Program-made: the position numbers and the translations under genes | The notes under the pieces: generated by a model | Databases searched by the model: none | What the model saw: only the letters and a program-made list of their open reading frames with translations | Told to the model about the DNA's origin: nothing | Shown here: positions 6,033 through 6,262 of the stretch, piece by piece | Numbering within the stretch: position 1 is the stretch's first letter | Layout: every line of letters begins with the position of its first letter | Assembly: GCA_013290035.1 (NCBI GenBank) | Contig: JABCYT010000218.1 | Coordinates: 1-6,262, forward strand | DNA: 6,262 nt | Direction of reading: 5' to 3' | Source of the DNA: Alphaproteobacteria bacterium | GTDB lineage: Bacteria > Pseudomonadota > Alphaproteobacteria > Reyranellales > Reyranellaceae

Positions 6033-6262
6033 GAATCTTCCTCCAGAAAGGCGGCGAGGCGGTCGAGCTGCTCGGTCCAGTAGCGTTCGTAGCGGGCGAG
6101 CCAGTTCATCGCTTGCTCCATCGGCGCGGCCTTGAGTTGGCAGGTCACGGTCCGGCCGGACTTGGTGCGCGCGATCAGCCCTGCGTCGGACAGCACGTCG
6201 AGATGCTTCATGATGGCCGGCAGCGACACCGGGAAGGGCCGGGCCAGCTCGCTCACTGAAAT
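5942..6262 (-). CDS. ArsR-family winged-helix regulator (N-terminus cut by window edge)
   Basis: A small dimeric repressor; 106 residues are visible and the start lies beyond base 6262. The frame stays open to the edge, so the GTG at 6256 is not taken as the start. The visible part begins within the winged helix: VSELARPFPVSLPAIMKHLDVL (visible residues 3-24) is the helix-turn-helix with its recognition helix, and DAGLIARTKSGRTVTCQL (26-43) is the wing. The metal-binding CxC motif of arsenic/cadmium sensors is absent from the helix before the recognition helix, so metal sensing by that site is unlikely. A helix with WLARYERYWTEQLDRLAAFLEE (54-75) closes the usual fold. After Ser77 comes an unusual tail of 29 residues rich in Arg, Ser and Lys, read from DNA that also encodes the SRPBCC N-terminus (91-base overlap). 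It probably controls the genes downstream. Confidence 0.9.
   Translation of the reverse strand: MSVSELARPFPVSLPAIMKHLDVLSDAGLIARTKSGRTVTCQLKAAPMEQAMNWLARYERYWTEQLDRLAAFLEEDSWQPSPASPSSAASRRRRRSSTKPGRSRKK
6040..6044 (-). promoter_or_regulatory. Ribosome binding site of the SRPBCC gene, inside arsR
   Basis: GGAGG on the minus strand with a 7-base spacer to the ATG at 6032. The same bases encode the LEED residues of the ArsR frame. The site supports the SRPBCC start although it lies well inside the upstream gene. Confidence 0.75.

Overview
The window is GC-rich, gene-dense bacterial chromosome with short gaps, strong AGGAG-type ribosome binding sites and start/stop overlaps. The base composition and gene families suggest an alphaproteobacterium, possibly Rhizobiales or Rhodospirillales; this is inference from style, not an identification. 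Eight protein-coding genes are supported, two of them cut by the window edges. No rRNA, tRNA, CRISPR array, insertion sequence or phage gene is visible, and no gap exceeds about 65 bases.

Left block (1-1628, minus strand): an alpha/beta hydrolase of the hormone-sensitive-lipase type is followed after 2 bases by a TetR-family repressor that runs off the left edge. The regulator is downstream of the enzyme and probably shares its transcript.

Centre (1675-3440, plus strand): a six-helix membrane-anchored class III adenylate cyclase overlaps by an ATGA junction with a small gamma-glutamylcyclotransferase-like protein. This pair diverges from the hydrolase across a gap of only 46 bases. It ends at a near-perfect hairpin (3444-3482) that probably terminates transcription from both sides, because the next gene is convergent.

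Right block (3493-6262, minus strand): reading leftward, an ArsR-family regulator (5' end outside the window), an SRPBCC/AHSA1 protein, a transglutaminase-like protease-fold protein, a DUF899 thioredoxin-fold protein and a VOC-family (glyoxalase-like) protein. The first four are packed with overlaps or a 12-base gap and look like one operon; the VOC gene follows 63 bases later. ArsR plus SRPBCC is a familiar pair, and the added transglutaminase and DUF899 genes make it a larger set of uncertain purpose.

The most unusual detail is the 91-base overlap of arsR with the SRPBCC gene. It looks like an ancestral ATGA junction in which the arsR stop became TGG, adding a 29-residue Arg/Ser/Lys-rich tail. 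Otherwise this is a fairly ordinary chromosomal region, and I found no convincing new defence or mobile system.
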